A DNA stretch of 64,000 nucleotides from positions 1 through 64,000 of the forward strand of contig NZ_JAKLJA010000030.1 in NCBI RefSeq assembly GCF_022213065.1, given 5' to 3'. The stretch is from Paraburkholderia tagetis. Lineage in GTDB: Bacteria; Pseudomonadota; Gammaproteobacteria; Burkholderiales; Burkholderiaceae. The notes under the pieces were generated by a model. It ran no database searches. It was not told the origin of the DNA and saw only the letters and a list, made by a program, of their open reading frames with translations. Both the position numbers and the translations under genes were made by a program. Shown here one piece after another: positions 1-10,201 of the stretch (positions are counted from its first letter, which is position 1; each line of letters begins with the position of its first letter).

Positions 1-978
1 CCGGCGAAGCATAAGCCGGGCCTCGTGATTCACACGGCGGGCTGGCCGCTCGAAAAGGACACTTATGGCGGCTCGTTCCTCTACCACATCGACAACAACC
101 AGGTGATGGTGGGCTTTGTCGTCGGTCTCGCGTATACGAATCCGTATCTCTCGCCGTTCGAGGAATTCCAGCGCTACAAGATGCATCCGGCGATCCGCAA
201 ATATCTGGAAGGCGGCAAGCGCGTTTCCTATGGCGCGCGCGCGATGACGGCAGGCGGGCTGATGTCGCTGCCCAAGCTCGTGTTCCCGGGCGGCGCTTTG
301 GTGGGCGACGATGCGGGCTTCCTGAACGCCGCGCGCATCAAGGGCAGTCACGCGGCGATCAAGACCGGCATGCTCGCGGCGGACGCGGCGTTCGAAGCGG
401 TGCAGGCAGGTCGCCAGAACGACGAACTTGCCGCCTATCCGGAAGCCTTCAAGCAATCGTGGCTGCACACGGAACTCTACAAGGCGCGCAACTTCAAGCA
501 ATGGATGAGCAAAGGCCTGTATCTGGGCACGCTGATGGTGGGTGTCGAGCAGAAGCTCTTGGGCGGCAACGTGCCGTGGACGCTGCATCACCAACATCGC
601 GATCACGAGATGCTCAAGCCTGCATCGCAGTGCAAGCCCATCGAGTATCCGAAGCCCGATGGCAAGCTCACGTTCGACCGCCTCTCTTCCGTGTTCATTT
701 CCAATACGAATCACGAAGAGAACCAGCCCGCGCATTTGACGCTGAAGGATGCAAGCGTGCCGGTGAACGTGAATCTGCGTACCTATGCAGGCCCTGAGGC
801 GCGCTTCTGCCCGGCCGCGGTCTACGAATTCGTGAAAAACGACGACGGCAGCGATCGCCTGCAAATCAACGCGCAGAATTGCGTGCATTGCAAGACCTGC
901 GACATCAAGGACCCGACGCAAAACATCGTGTGGGTCACGCCCGAAGGCGGTGGCGGGCCGAACTATCCGAACATGTAA
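1..978 (+). CDS. Electron transfer flavoprotein-ubiquinone oxidoreductase, C-terminal part (5' end outside window)
   Basis: The frame is open from base 1, so only the C-terminal 325 residues are present. The enzyme passes electrons from reduced ETF (fatty-acid and amino-acid oxidation) to ubiquinone at the inner membrane. The tail shows the family's 4Fe-4S ferredoxin-like domain: a Cys in FCPAAVYEF and then CVHCKTCDIKDP (CX2CX2C), ending in GGGGPNYPNM, which is typical of ETF-QO C-termini. The upstream part (HTAGWPL, GDDAGFLNAARIKGSHAAIKTGM) matches the FAD/ubiquinone-binding portion. It converges on aroC with a shared terminator between them. The assignment is firm; the missing N-terminus should carry the FAD Rossmann motif. 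Confidence 0.95.
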   Translation, partial: PAKHKPGLVIHTAGWPLEKDTYGGSFLYHIDNNQVMVGFVVGLAYTNPYLSPFEEFQRYKMHPAIRKYLEGGKRVSYGARAMTAGGLMSLPKLVFPGGALVGDDAGFLNAARIKGSHAAIKTGMLAADAAFEAVQAGRQNDELAAYPEAFKQSWLHTELYKARNFKQWMSKGLYLGTLMVGVEQKLLGGNVPWTLHHQHRDHEMLKPASQCKPIEYPKPDGKLTFDRLSSVFISNTNHEENQPAHLTLKDASVPVNVNLRTYAGPEARFCPAAVYEFVKNDDGSDRLQINAQNCVHCKTCDIKDPTQNIVWVTPEGGGGPNYPNM

Positions 979-994
979 CATCGGAAATCGGGAA

Positions 995-1024
995 AACAAA
1001 GCCGCTCCTCGGAGCGGCTTTGTT
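995..1024. terminator. Bidirectional intrinsic terminator between ETF-QO and aroC
   Basis: A perfect inverted repeat AACAAAGCCGCTCC / GGAGCGGCTTTGTT with a two-base loop, with T-rich sequence after it on the plus strand and A-rich sequence before it. It sits just after the stop of the rightward gene and downstream of the stop of the leftward aroC, so it can serve both. Confidence 0.85.
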
Positions 1025-1129
1025 GTTTCATGCAATCGCGGCGACCCATGCCGATCAAAGCGGGCGCGGTACGATCAGCTCGCCGCCAGCGCTTCCAGCC
1101 GCGCGCTCGTCATGCAAGCATGGACGTAA

Positions 1130-2230
1130 TCAGGCGTCGCTGGCCGGGATCTTCGGCGTCGTCACGGCAACGTCGCCGTTCTGCGCGCGATGGCGCAGCG
1201 CATGGTCGATCAGCACGAGCGCGAGCATCGCCTCGGCGATAGGCGTCGCGCGGATGCCCACGCACGGGTCGTGGCGCCCGAAGGTCTCGACCGTGGACGG
1301 CTCGCCCGCCTTGTCGATCGAGCGGCGCGGCGTGCGAATGCTCGAGGTCGGCTTGATGGCGATCGAGACCGTGATGTCCTGCCCCGTCGAAATACCGCCG
1401 AGCACACCGCCCGCATGATTGCTGTGAAAGCCATCGGGCGTGAGTTCGTCGCCGTGCTCCGAGCCGCGCTGCGCCACGCTGGCGAAACCCGCGCCGATCT
1501 CGACGCCCTTCACCGCATTGATGCCCATCATGGCGTGGGCGATATCGGCGTCGAGGCGGTCGAAGAGCGGTTCGCCCCAACCCACCGGCACGCCGCTCGC
1601 CACCACGTCGATGCGCGCGCCGATCGAGTCGCCGTCTTTACGCAGCGCATCCATGTAGGCTTCGAGCTGCGGCACGACGTCGGCGTTCGGGGCGAAGAAC
1701 GGGTTTTCGGGCACATGCTTCCAGTCGACGAACGGCACGTCGATCTCACCGAGCGCGCTCATGCAGCCGCGCACTTCCACGCCAAAGCGCTCGCGCAGCC
1801 ACTTTTTCGCGACCGCGCCGGCCGCGACCGTGGGCGCCGTCAGACGCGCCGACGAGCGGCCGCCGCCGCGATAGTCGCGGATACCGTACTTCTGCCAGTA
1901 GGTGTAATCGGCGTGACCCGGACGGAAGGTCTCGACGATGTTGCCGTAGTCCTTGCTGCGCTGGTCGGTGTTGCGGATCAGGAGCGCGATGGGCGTGCCG
2001 GTCGTGCGCCCTTCGAACACGCCCGAGAGGATCTCGACCTTGTCCTCTTCCTGGCGCTGCGTGACGTGGCGCGAGGTGCCCGGACGGCGGCGGTCCAGGT
2101 CGATCTGGATGTCGGCTTCGGTGAGCGCCATGCCGGGCGGGCAGCCGTCGATGACACAGCCGATGGCCGGGCCGTGGGATTCGCCGAAGGTGGTGACGGT
2201 GAAAAGCGTACCGAGCGTGTTGCCGGACAT
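1130..2230 (-). CDS. aroC: Chorismate synthase
   Basis: This 366-residue protein has the usual length for proteobacterial chorismate synthase, the last shikimate-pathway enzyme (EPSP to chorismate, needing reduced FMN). Visible signatures are GESHG near residues 16-20, [20 protein letters not shown] around 45-65, [20 protein letters not shown] around 107-127 and a late RHDPCVGIR. The frame stays open far upstream, but the ATG at 2230 (MSGNTLG) is the conserved start of the family; the upstream extension matches nothing and overlaps the neighbouring gene. It lies downstream of, and on the same strand as, the MFS-acyltransferase gene, separated by 146 bases that contain a tandem repeat array. 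Confidence 0.96.
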   Translation of the reverse strand: MSGNTLGTLFTVTTFGESHGPAIGCVIDGCPPGMALTEADIQIDLDRRRPGTSRHVTQRQEEDKVEILSGVFEGRTTGTPIALLIRNTDQRSKDYGNIVETFRPGHADYTYWQKYGIRDYRGGGRSSARLTAPTVAAGAVAKKWLRERFGVEVRGCMSALGEIDVPFVDWKHVPENPFFAPNADVVPQLEAYMDALRKDGDSIGARIDVVASGVPVGWGEPLFDRLDADIAHAMMGINAVKGVEIGAGFASVAQRGSEHGDELTPDGFHSNHAGGVLGGISTGQDITVSIAIKPTSSIRTPRRSIDKAGEPSTVETFGRHDPCVGIRATPIAEAMLALVLIDHALRHRAQNGDVAVTTPKIPASDA

Positions 2231-2316
2231 GGCGGTCGTCCAAAGTGAATCGGGGAATCCAGCATTATGCCAGCCCGCGCGACGGCCCGCCCGGGTCGTC
2301 CGGGCGCGGCCCCGTC

Positions 2317-2366
2317 CCTGCTGCCCCTTCCTGCTGCCCCCCTGCTGTCCCCTCCTGCTGCCCCTT
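2317..2366. repeat. Degenerate short tandem array (4 units, 11-13 bases)
   Basis: Units begin at 2317, 2330, 2341 and 2354 and vary on CCTGCTGCCCCTT, giving a pyrimidine-only strand apart from the G of each CTG. It lies between the stop of the MFS-acyltransferase gene and the start of aroC. One of a series of such arrays in this window. Confidence 0.75.
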
Positions 2367-2376
2367 CCCCCTGCCG

Positions 2377-4404
2377 TCAGCGCCGCGCGCCGCGCAACTC
2401 GGCCACGGTGCGCTGCAACTCGTCGACCGTCACGTCGCCGGGCGCCACCGGCTCGCCCACCGCCAGCGTGAGCCGGCTCGTCAGCCCGCGCCGCACCGGC
2501 CGCTCCTGACCCGACGCCGCGTGCCGCGAGAATGCGCTGCCCCAAAGCCCGCGCAGCGCCATCGGCACGACCGGCGCGGGATGGCGCCTGAGGATCTCTG
2601 TCACGCCGTGGCGGAATGGACTCATGTCGCCGGTCTTCGTGAGCTTGCCTTCCGGGAAGATGCACACGAGTTCGCCCTCGGCGAGCGCGGCGGCGCAGGT
2701 CTCGTAGGCCGCCGCGAGCAGCGCCGGGTCCTCGTGCGCCGGCGCGATCGGAATGGCCTTCGCCTGCCGGAACAGCCGGCCCATCAGCGGCGAGCGGAAG
2801 ATCTGGTGATCCATCACGAAGCGGATCGGCCGCGGGCTCTCGGCCATGATGACCACGGCGTCGACATAGCTCACGTGATTGCAGACCAGCACCGCCGCGC
2901 CTTCTGCGGGAATGCGCTCGGCGTGGACTAGCCGCACGCGATAGACCGTATGCACGAGCACCCACGCCACGAAGCGCAGCAGGAACTCGGGCACGAGCGT
3001 ATAGATGTACGCGGCCACGACGATATTGAGCAGCGCCGTCGTCAGAAAAATGCCCGCAATGCCGACGCCCGCTGCCGTCAGCCCCATCGCCATGAGCGCC
3101 GAGACGATCATGAAGAGCGAGTTGAGGATGTTGTTCGCGGCGATGATGCGCGCGCGATGACTGGGCGCGCAGCGGCTCTGGATCAGCGCATAGAGCGGCA
3201 CGCTATAGAAGCCGCCGAACATCGCGAGCAGGAACAGGTCGGCCAGCACCCGCCAGTGCGCGAGCGTGCGCACGAACTCGCCCACCGTGAGCAGATGCGG
3301 CGCGGCGGGCAGCGCATGGCTCGCGAAGAACAGGTCGATGCCGAACACGCTCATACCGATCGAGCCGAGCGGCACGAGCCCGATCTCGATGCGCCGGCGC
3401 GAAAGCCGCTCGCACAGCAGAGAACCGATGCCGATGCCGAGCGAGAACATCGCGAGCAGCAGGGTCACGACGTCGGGATCGGCGGAAAGCACGTCCTTCG
3501 CGAAGTTGAAGAACGAAGCCAGAAAGGTCGCGCCGACGAACCACAGCCACGAAATCCCAAGCAGACTCAGGAACACGGTGCGGTTGCCGTGTGCGAGACG
3601 CAAGTTGCGCCAGGTCTCGGAAAACGGATTCCAGTTGATGCGCAATTCCGGCTGCGGCGGCGCGCAGGGCGGCACGAATGCGCTGGCCACGCGGCCGATC
3701 AGCGCGATGCCGATACACAGACCGCCGAGCCACCACGCGCCCACTGGCGGCCCCGAGGTGACCGAAGCGACCGTGGCGGAAGCGCCCTTCGACACAGCAG
3801 ACACGGGAGACACGGCATCAGACGCGCCGATGCCGGCCGCGATGCCGCCCATGATCGTCCCGATCAGGATCGCCACGAAGGTGCCCATCTCCACGAGCCC
3901 GTTGCCGCCGACGAGCTCGTCGGCCGCGAGTTTTTGCGGCAGATACGCGTATTTGATGGGTCCGAACACGGTGGAGTGCACACCCATCAGGAACGTGCAC
4001 AGGTAGAGCAGCGGCGCGCTGTGCATCCAGAAGCCCGCCGCGCCAATCAGCATCACCGCGATCTCGAAGGTCTTGACCCAGCGCATGAGAACGGCTTTGT
4101 CGTATTTGTCGGCGACCTGTCCGGAAGTGGCGGAAAAGAGCACGAACGGCGTAATGAAGATGGCCGAGATCAGGAACGCCACGGTCTTCGGATCGACGCC
4201 CGAAAAGCGCGCCGCCTGGTAGGTCACGAGCGATGTGAAGCCGATCTTGAAGACGTTGTCGTTCATCGCGCCGAGAAACTGCGTCCAGAAAAACGGCGCA
4301 AAGCGGCGCTGGCGCAGCAGCGCGAACTGCGAGCCATGGCCGGTCGCATCGGGGGGCGCGTCGGGGGCCGCACGCTGCGCAACGGGCATCGGTCTTTCGC
4401 TCAT
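2377..4404 (-). CDS. MFS lysophospholipid-transporter-like protein fused to PlsC-type acyltransferase
   Basis: This 675-residue fusion has an N-terminal major-facilitator domain (about residues 25-445, LplT-like: [18 protein letters not shown] then about a dozen hydrophobic segments). A C-terminal glycerolipid acyltransferase domain follows (about 455-640) with the catalytic HX4D motif in NHVSYVD (near 508) and FPEGKLT (near 580). In Escherichia coli LplT flips lysophospholipid inward and Aas reacylates it; here the transporter and acyltransferase are one chain and the acyl-ACP synthetase part of Aas is absent. The likely role is inner-membrane phospholipid repair. The ATG at 4404 has no strong ribosome-binding site. 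The exact acyl donor cannot be read from the sequence. Confidence 0.85.
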   Translation of the reverse strand: MSERPMPVAQRAAPDAPPDATGHGSQFALLRQRRFAPFFWTQFLGAMNDNVFKIGFTSLVTYQAARFSGVDPKTVAFLISAIFITPFVLFSATSGQVADKYDKAVLMRWVKTFEIAVMLIGAAGFWMHSAPLLYLCTFLMGVHSTVFGPIKYAYLPQKLAADELVGGNGLVEMGTFVAILIGTIMGGIAAGIGASDAVSPVSAVSKGASATVASVTSGPPVGAWWLGGLCIGIALIGRVASAFVPPCAPPQPELRINWNPFSETWRNLRLAHGNRTVFLSLLGISWLWFVGATFLASFFNFAKDVLSADPDVVTLLLAMFSLGIGIGSLLCERLSRRRIEIGLVPLGSIGMSVFGIDLFFASHALPAAPHLLTVGEFVRTLAHWRVLADLFLLAMFGGFYSVPLYALIQSRCAPSHRARIIAANNILNSLFMIVSALMAMGLTAAGVGIAGIFLTTALLNIVVAAYIYTLVPEFLLRFVAWVLVHTVYRVRLVHAERIPAEGAAVLVCNHVSYVDAVVIMAESPRPIRFVMDHQIFRSPLMGRLFRQAKAIPIAPAHEDPALLAAAYETCAAALAEGELVCIFPEGKLTKTGDMSPFRHGVTEILRRHPAPVVPMALRGLWGSAFSRHAASGQERPVRRGLTSRLTLAVGEPVAPGDVTVDELQRTVAELRGARR

Positions 4405-4444
4405 CGAATTGGATTCATGCTGTAGGAATGGGAGGCCAGACGCG

Positions 4445-4472
4445 AAAAAGCGCGCTTGATGCGCGCTTTTTT
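4445..4472 (-). terminator. Intrinsic terminator downstream of the CBS-domain gene
   Basis: Stem AAAAAGCGCGC (4445-4455) pairs with GCGCGCTTTTT (4461-4471) around a five-base loop. On the minus strand the stem ends in a T run, so it fits termination of the leftward CBS gene before the MFS-acyltransferase gene; it is symmetric enough to act both ways. Confidence 0.75.
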
Positions 4473-4537
4473 AAGCGGGTTCGTGCGGGTTCGCCCCGGG
4501 ATGCGGCTCGCGCGCAAATCCGCGCGCGGCGCTTCAA

Positions 4538-4993
4538 TCAACGCCCCGAATTTTGCTCTTCTTCGGGCCAGTCGCGAATGTAGGCCTTGAGCAGCTTGTT
4601 TTCGAAGCCCTGCGCTTCCACCACCGCCTTCGCGACGTCATAGAACGAGATCACGCCCATGAGCGTGCGTTTATCCATGACGGGCAGATAGCGCACGTGA
4701 TGCTCGAGCATCATGCGGCGCACTTCGTCGATGTCGGTTTCGGGCGTGCACGTAATGGGGTGGTCGTCCATGACCTTGCGGATCGTGGCGGTGCCGACGC
4801 TGCCACCGTGGGCGCTCAGCGTCAGAATGATCTCGCGGAATGTGAGCATGCCGACCAGGTCCCCATACTCCATGACGACGAGCGAGCCGATATCGTGCTC
4901 GGCCATGATGTTCACCGCGTCGTGCAGCGAGGTGTCAGGCGTAACGGTGAAGAGCGTATTGCCCTTGACTTTGAGAATGTCGCTCACACGCAT
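4538..4993 (-). CDS. Small protein with two CBS domains
   Basis: The 151-residue protein consists almost entirely of a tandem CBS (Bateman) pair: MRVSDILKVKG opens the first repeat (to about residue 60), and IRKVMDDHPITCTPETDIDE opens the second (about 72-130). CBS pairs bind adenine nucleotides such as AMP, ATP or SAM and usually regulate a partner. No catalytic domain is attached, so the partner is unknown. Start ATG at 4993 has AGGAGA upstream on the minus strand. It is transcribed alone and ends at a terminator. Confidence 0.85.
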   Translation of the reverse strand: MRVSDILKVKGNTLFTVTPDTSLHDAVNIMAEHDIGSLVVMEYGDLVGMLTFREIILTLSAHGGSVGTATIRKVMDDHPITCTPETDIDEVRRMMLEHHVRYLPVMDKRTLMGVISFYDVAKAVVEAQGFENKLLKAYIRDWPEEEQNSGR

Positions 4994-5359
4994 GATGTGT
5001 CTCCTGTGCCGATGGGACCTGGCCGTGAAGCACCGAGGCTCATCTCATGCAACAAAATGTTGGCGGCCATGCCGCCTGTCGTGAATTGTGGGGAAAATGC
5101 CGAAAAGAAATTCCTACCTCTTTTCGATGCTATCGGAAAGGCCGGTAAAAGGAAAGCCACGGGAAAGATGTCGCGACCCCGCCCGAAAGGCTCGAATCCG
5201 TCAGAAAACGGCCCTCAAACACGCTGGTGGAGCGTCCCGACGCAGGGGCTTTCGGGGAGCTGCTAGGCGCCTCATCGGCCATTCCCCGCCCGGCGCGGCC
5301 GGTGTTACGATGCCAGCACCCTTCACCCGACGCCGGTTCGCGCCGGCCGTGCTGCCACG
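4994..5359. other. 366-base intergenic region between the divergent CBS gene and metY
   Basis: No credible gene was found in it. It must hold the promoters of both divergent genes, but I see no strong -35/-10 pair. The only clear structure is the inverted repeat at 5101-5126, listed separately. A loose resemblance to a cobalamin riboswitch around 5140-5200 was considered and rejected. Confidence 0.5.
5101..5126. promoter_or_regulatory. Inverted repeat upstream of metY
   Basis: CGAAAAGA (5101-5108) and TCTTTTCG (5119-5126) are exact inverted copies around a ten-base AT-rich spacer. The spacing of about two helical turns from end to end fits a dimeric regulator site, but it could also form a weak hairpin in a metY leader. 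No regulator is identified. Confidence 0.35.
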
Positions 5360-6709
5360 ATGTCCGATCCACGCTTCGACACACTCGCGCTGCATGCCGG
5401 CGCCGCGCCCGACCCCGTCACAGGTGCCCGCGCGACGCCGATTTATCAGACCACGTCATTCACCTTCCGCGACACCGATCACGCCGCCGCGCTCTTCAAC
5501 ATGGAGCGCGCGGGCCATGTGTATTCGCGCCTCTCGAACCCCACGGTCGCCGTGTTCGAAGAGCGCGTGGCAGCGCTCGAAGGCGGCGCGGGCGCGATCG
5601 GCACCGCGAGCGGCCAGGCGGCGCTGCATCTGGCCATCGCCACGCTGATGGGCGCGGGCGCGCATATAGTGGCGTCCACGGCGCTCTACGGCGGCTCGCA
5701 TAACCTGCTCGACTACACGCTGCGCCGCTTCGGCATCGCCACGACCTTCGTGAAGCCAGGCAACCTTGACGCCTGGCGCGCGGCCCTGCGGCCCGAGACG
5801 CGCCTGCTGTTCGGCGAGACGCTGGGCAATCCTGGCCTCGACGTGCTCGACATCGCCGGCGTCGCACAGATCGCGCACGAGCACGGCGTGCCGCTGCTCG
5901 TCGATTCGACTTTCACGACACCGTATCTGCTGCGTCCGTTCGAACACGGCGCCGATTTCGTCTACCACTCGGCCACGAAATTCCTCGGCGGCCACGGCAC
6001 GACCATCGGTGGCGTGCTGGTGGACGGCGGCACCTTCGACTTCGACGCCTCGGGCCGCTTCCCCGAACTCACCGAGCCCTACGCGGGCTTTCACGGCATG
6101 GTGTTCAGCGAGGAGAGCAGCGTTGCGCCGTTCCTGCTGCGCGCGCGCCGCGAAGGCCTGCGCGACTTTGGCGCGTGCCTGCATCCGCAGGCCGCGTGGC
6201 AGCTCCTGCAAGGCATCGAGACGCTGCCGCTGCGTATGGAGCGGCATGTGGCGAACACGCGGCGCGTTGTCGAATTTCTCGACGCACACGACGCCGTCCA
6301 GGCCGTGGCGTATCCCGAGTTGCCGAAGCACCCCGACTACGCGCTCGCGAGGCGCCTGCTCCCGCGCGGCGCGGGCGCCGTGTTCAGCTTCGATCTGGCG
6401 GGGGGCCGCGAGGCGGGCAAGCGCTTTATCGAGTCGCTCGCGCTCTTCTCGCATCTCGCGAACGTGGGCGACGCGCGCTCGCTCGTGATCCACCCCGCCT
6501 CCACCACGCACTTCCGCATGGACGAGGCAGCGCTTGCCGCGGCGGGCATCGGCGCGGGCACCATCCGCCTGTCGATCGGCCTCGAAGACCCCGACGACCT
6601 GATCGACGACCTCAAGCGCGCGCTCAAGGCGTCACAGAAGGTGTCGCAGAAAGCGGCCCCCGGCGCCGCCGCCAAAACCGCAGCCTCTGCGGGCAAGGAG
6701 GCGTCATGA
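5360..6709 (+). CDS. metY: O-acetylhomoserine sulfhydrylase (aminocarboxypropyltransferase)
   Basis: A PLP-dependent Cys/Met-metabolism enzyme of 449 residues that makes homocysteine from O-acetylhomoserine and sulfide. The N-terminus (FDTLALHAG, ATPIYQTTSFTF) and the PLP lysine in HSATKFLGGHGT (near residue 207) are typical of MetY rather than the shorter cystathionine synthases. The last 25 residues are a low-complexity Ala/Lys/Ser tail beyond the conserved fold. Its stop overlaps the start of the next gene by four bases (ATGA), so the two are probably co-translated. Substrate choice (O-acetyl versus O-succinyl) is inferred from family resemblance. Confidence 0.9.
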   Translation: MSDPRFDTLALHAGAAPDPVTGARATPIYQTTSFTFRDTDHAAALFNMERAGHVYSRLSNPTVAVFEERVAALEGGAGAIGTASGQAALHLAIATLMGAGAHIVASTALYGGSHNLLDYTLRRFGIATTFVKPGNLDAWRAALRPETRLLFGETLGNPGLDVLDIAGVAQIAHEHGVPLLVDSTFTTPYLLRPFEHGADFVYHSATKFLGGHGTTIGGVLVDGGTFDFDASGRFPELTEPYAGFHGMVFSEESSVAPFLLRARREGLRDFGACLHPQAAWQLLQGIETLPLRMERHVANTRRVVEFLDAHDAVQAVAYPELPKHPDYALARRLLPRGAGAVFSFDLAGGREAGKRFIESLALFSHLANVGDARSLVIHPASTTHFRMDEAALAAAGIGAGTIRLSIGLEDPDDLIDDLKRALKASQKVSQKAAPGAAAKTAASAGKEAS

Positions 6710-7545
6710 TCGTCGACGTCGCAGACAAAGCCGTCTACGCCTATACGGGCGGACGCGCATTCGATCCGGCCCGGCCAGTAGCGGTATTCGTCCACGGGGC
6801 GCAGCACGATCACAGCGTGTGGGCGCTGCAATCACGCTATTTCGCGCACCACGGTTTCAGCGTACTGGCCGTCGACCTGCCGGGCCATATGCGCAGCGCG
6901 GGCCCGGCGCTCGCGAGCATCGGCGCGCTCGCCGACTGGCTCGACGCCCTGCTTGCGGCGCTCAAGGTCGAGAAAGCGTTCGTCGCCGGACACAGCATGG
7001 GCTCGCTCGTCGCGCTCGAATTCGCCGCGCGCCACCCGGAGCGCGCCTCGGCCATCGCGCTGCTCGCCACGGCTGTTCCGATGGCCGTCTCCCCCGCGCT
7101 GCTCGAAGCCGCGCGCGAGCGCGAGCCGGAAGCCATCGCGCTCGTGAACGCGTGGTCGCATTCGACGCTCGCCGCCAAGCCTTCGAGCCCCGGCCCCGGC
7201 TTCTGGCTGCGCGGCATGAACCAGCGGCTGATGGAGCGCGTCTCGGCGCAAGGCGCGCCGCAGCTCTTTCACACCGACTTCGCGGCCTGCAACGCCTACG
7301 CGAACGGCCTCGCGAGCGCGGCCAAAGTGCGCTGCCCGGTGCGTCTGATTGTCGGCAAGCGCGACATGATGACCCCGCCACGCGCGGCCAGCGCGCTCGC
7401 GGGTGCACTCGCTCAGGCGGGCGTCATCGTCGATACGGTGACTCTGGACGCGGGACACGCGCTCATGACCGAACAACCCGATGAGACGCTCGACGCGCTC
7501 TACGGTTTTGCGGTGCAGCATGGGCCGCGGGTGGGAAACGGTTAA
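6706..7545 (+). CDS. Alpha/beta-fold hydrolase
   Basis: This 279-residue protein has the complete alpha/beta-hydrolase triad: nucleophile Ser in GHSMGS (near residue 97), Asp in GKRDMMTP (near 219) and His in DAGHALM (near 250), with the oxyanion region VFVHGAQHDHS near 27-37. The ATG overlaps the metY stop (ATGA) and the frame is open further upstream only inside metY. Coupling to metY suggests a role near methionine or acyl-ester metabolism, but the sequence is not MetX-like and the substrate is unknown. Confidence 0.85.
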   Translation: MIVDVADKAVYAYTGGRAFDPARPVAVFVHGAQHDHSVWALQSRYFAHHGFSVLAVDLPGHMRSAGPALASIGALADWLDALLAALKVEKAFVAGHSMGSLVALEFAARHPERASAIALLATAVPMAVSPALLEAAREREPEAIALVNAWSHSTLAAKPSSPGPGFWLRGMNQRLMERVSAQGAPQLFHTDFAACNAYANGLASAAKVRCPVRLIVGKRDMMTPPRAASALAGALAQAGVIVDTVTLDAGHALMTEQPDETLDALYGFAVQHGPRVGNG

Positions 7546-7683
7546 TCGGACTGTTGGCGGGCCGGCCAGTGCGAGCCGCTTGCAGGCGCGCCCGGCCCCG
7601 GTTGCACGGTCATGCGGATCGCCGCAAAATGATTGCATGAGCGACCCTTGCGCAGCGGCACGCAACGCGCAAAGGAGGAAACG

Positions 7684-8004
7684 ATGAGCCACCCCACCCA
7701 GGCTGAACACTTCGCGAATTTCGCGCAGTTCTATCCGTTCTATCTGAGCGAGCACAGCAACCTCATGTCACGGCGGCTGCATTTCATCGGCTCGCTGGGC
7801 GTGATTGGCTGCGTCGCCATGGCGATCGCCACGGGCGACTGGCTCTGGCTGCCCGCCGCCGTGGTATGCGGCTACGGGTTTGCCTGGATCGGCCACTTCG
7901 CGTTCGAGAAGAACCGCCCCGCCACCTTCCGGCATCCCATCTATAGCCTGATGGGCGACTGGGTCATGTTCTCGGATATCTGTCGCGGAAAGATTTCGAT
8001 CTAG
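7684..8004 (+). CDS. DUF962 (Mpo1-like) small membrane protein
   Basis: The 106-residue protein matches the DUF962 family: FYPFYLSEHSN and RRLHFIGS near the N-terminus, two hydrophobic segments (about residues 37-70) and the HFAFEKNRPATFRHP block. The yeast member Mpo1 is a dioxygenase acting on 2-hydroxy fatty acids; whether the bacterial one does the same is inference. The start at 7684 follows AAAGGAGG with good spacing and is preferred to an upstream in-frame ATG at 7633. Confidence 0.85.
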   Translation: MSHPTQAEHFANFAQFYPFYLSEHSNLMSRRLHFIGSLGVIGCVAMAIATGDWLWLPAAVVCGYGFAWIGHFAFEKNRPATFRHPIYSLMGDWVMFSDICRGKISI

Positions 8005-8028
8005 CGGCGTGTGCTTCCCGTAACGGCT

Positions 8029-9336
8029 TTACGACGCCGGATGGGGCAACGCCGGATGATCCGCGCCCGCATCGGTAAGGCGAGCGAGTTCGCGCCGCAT
8101 CGCCAGCAGCGAGGCGAGCGAAATCGAGAGTTTGTCGTTTTCCAGCGCACCTAGCAGCAAGGCGGCGTCGATATCGCTCGACTTGAGCTGATACGCCAGC
8201 TCCTTGCGATCGATCACGAACCGCGCGTAAATGCGCTCCACCGAGATTCGTGCGGGATTCGCGACCAGCACGTAATGCGGCTTCTCGCCGTCCTTTTCCA
8301 GCCGCCCGATCAACTCGTCCTCTTCCAGATCCGCCACGAGCCGCGTCACGGTCGCGAGGTCGCGGCGCAGCAGTTGCGCGAGCTGCTCGGCGGTGCTGCC
8401 GGGCTGCCCAGCGTCGCGCGCATCCGCCAGTCCCGCGAGCAACTCGAGGGCGTCCAGCAGATCGCTGCCCGGAAAGCTCGGCCGGTTGAAGCGCCCGGTG
8501 CGAATCTCGGGCAACACCGACGTGATCATCGCTCCCACTAGCGTGATGAACCAGCTCAGATACATCCACAGCAGAAACATGGGCGCCGCCGCGAACGCGC
8601 CGTACACCGCCGTATAGGTGGGAATGCGCCGCACGTAAAGGCCGAAGCCGCGCTTGGCCAGCTCGAACGCAATGGCCGCCGCAATGCCGCCCACCACGGC
8701 GTCGCGCCATTCCACACGGCAGTTCGGCAGATAGACGTAGAGCATCGTGAAGGCGACCGCCGTGAGCGGCAGCGAGGCGCCCATCAGCATCCAGTCGAAT
8801 AGCATCGAGACATGCTGCTCGGTGGCGAGCGCGGCCGAGCGCGTGAACAGATACGACGAAATCGACAGGCTCACGCCGATCAGGATCGGCCCGAGCGTGA
8901 GGATCGCCCAGTAGACCAGCACCCGCTGTGCGAGCGGGCGCGCCTTGCGCACGCGCCAGATCACGTTGAACGCCGACTCGACCGTCATCATCGTCATGAC
9001 CGAGGTCACGAACAGCACGATCATGCCCATCGTCGTGAGGCCCTTGGCCTTCGACGCGAACTGGTTGAGGTACATGAAGATCTGGCTGTTGATCTGCGCC
9101 GGCATCAGGTGGTCGGCGAGAAAGCCCTGCAGCGAATTCTGGAACGACGCGAAGATGGGGAACGCGGTGAAGAGCGCAAACGCAACGGTGGCGAGCGGCA
9201 CGATCGAGAGCAACGTCGTGAACGTGAGACTGCCCGCCACCTGCGGAATGCGGTCTTCGCGGCTGCGCCGCGCGGCGAAGCGCGCCAGCCGCTCCACGAT
9301 ATCCAGGTCGATCCGTAATCTCGACAACACGTCCAT
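8029..9336 (-). CDS. YihY/BrkB-family inner-membrane protein
   Basis: The 435-residue product has a YihY/virulence-factor-BrkB membrane domain (about residues 15-290, starting IPQVAGSLTFTTLLSIVPL) with about six hydrophobic segments. A soluble C-terminal region of about 140 residues (from DLLDALELLAGLADARDAG) looks like a winged-helix type fold. The family was once called ribonuclease BN, a misassignment; its function is not established. The ATG at 9336 (MDVLSRLRID) is preceded on the minus strand by a purine-rich stretch and is chosen over a GTG 12 codons upstream. It converges on the DUF962 gene with 24 bases between stops. Confidence 0.85.
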   Translation of the reverse strand: MDVLSRLRIDLDIVERLARFAARRSREDRIPQVAGSLTFTTLLSIVPLATVAFALFTAFPIFASFQNSLQGFLADHLMPAQINSQIFMYLNQFASKAKGLTTMGMIVLFVTSVMTMMTVESAFNVIWRVRKARPLAQRVLVYWAILTLGPILIGVSLSISSYLFTRSAALATEQHVSMLFDWMLMGASLPLTAVAFTMLYVYLPNCRVEWRDAVVGGIAAAIAFELAKRGFGLYVRRIPTYTAVYGAFAAAPMFLLWMYLSWFITLVGAMITSVLPEIRTGRFNRPSFPGSDLLDALELLAGLADARDAGQPGSTAEQLAQLLRRDLATVTRLVADLEEDELIGRLEKDGEKPHYVLVANPARISVERIYARFVIDRKELAYQLKSSDIDAALLLGALENDKLSISLASLLAMRRELARLTDAGADHPALPHPAS

Positions 9337-9398
9337 TGGCCTGCCTTCTTCAGATGGCGCGCCACATGTCACAGAAAACTCGCGGCGAACCCACCCCC

Positions 9399-10036
<638 letters not shown>

Positions 10037-10153
10037 TCTGCTGTAGAGCACCATCGTCCGCGCGACACGCGGTCGCGAACTTTACCGTCATCAGAGAATG
10101 TGTGGCGCCAGGATGTTTCGACCGGCGCCATCGAGCCCCGCCGGGGTCAGCGC

Positions 10154-10201
10154 CCCGAGGTCAGTCCCGAGGTCAGTCTCAATGCCAGTCCCAATGCCAG
10201 C
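10154..10201. repeat. Degenerate tandem array (4 x 12 bases)
   Basis: Units at 10154, 10166, 10178 and 10190: the first two are CCCGAGGTCAGT exactly, the next are CTCAATGCCAGT and CCCAATGCCAGC. The array overlaps the likely start codons of the next gene and supplies both its GAGG and its ATG. Confidence 0.75.

Noticed and set aside
2231-2965. Long N-terminal extension of the aroC frame
   Set aside because: It overlaps the MFS-acyltransferase gene, is Arg/Ala-rich shadow sequence, and the family start is at 2230.
5140-5200. Sequence loosely like a cobalamin riboswitch core (GGAAAGCC... GACCCCGCCC... AATCCG) upstream of metY
   Set aside because: Elements are out of order and the conserved B12 box and its pairing partners are missing; similarity is what GC-rich sequence gives by chance.
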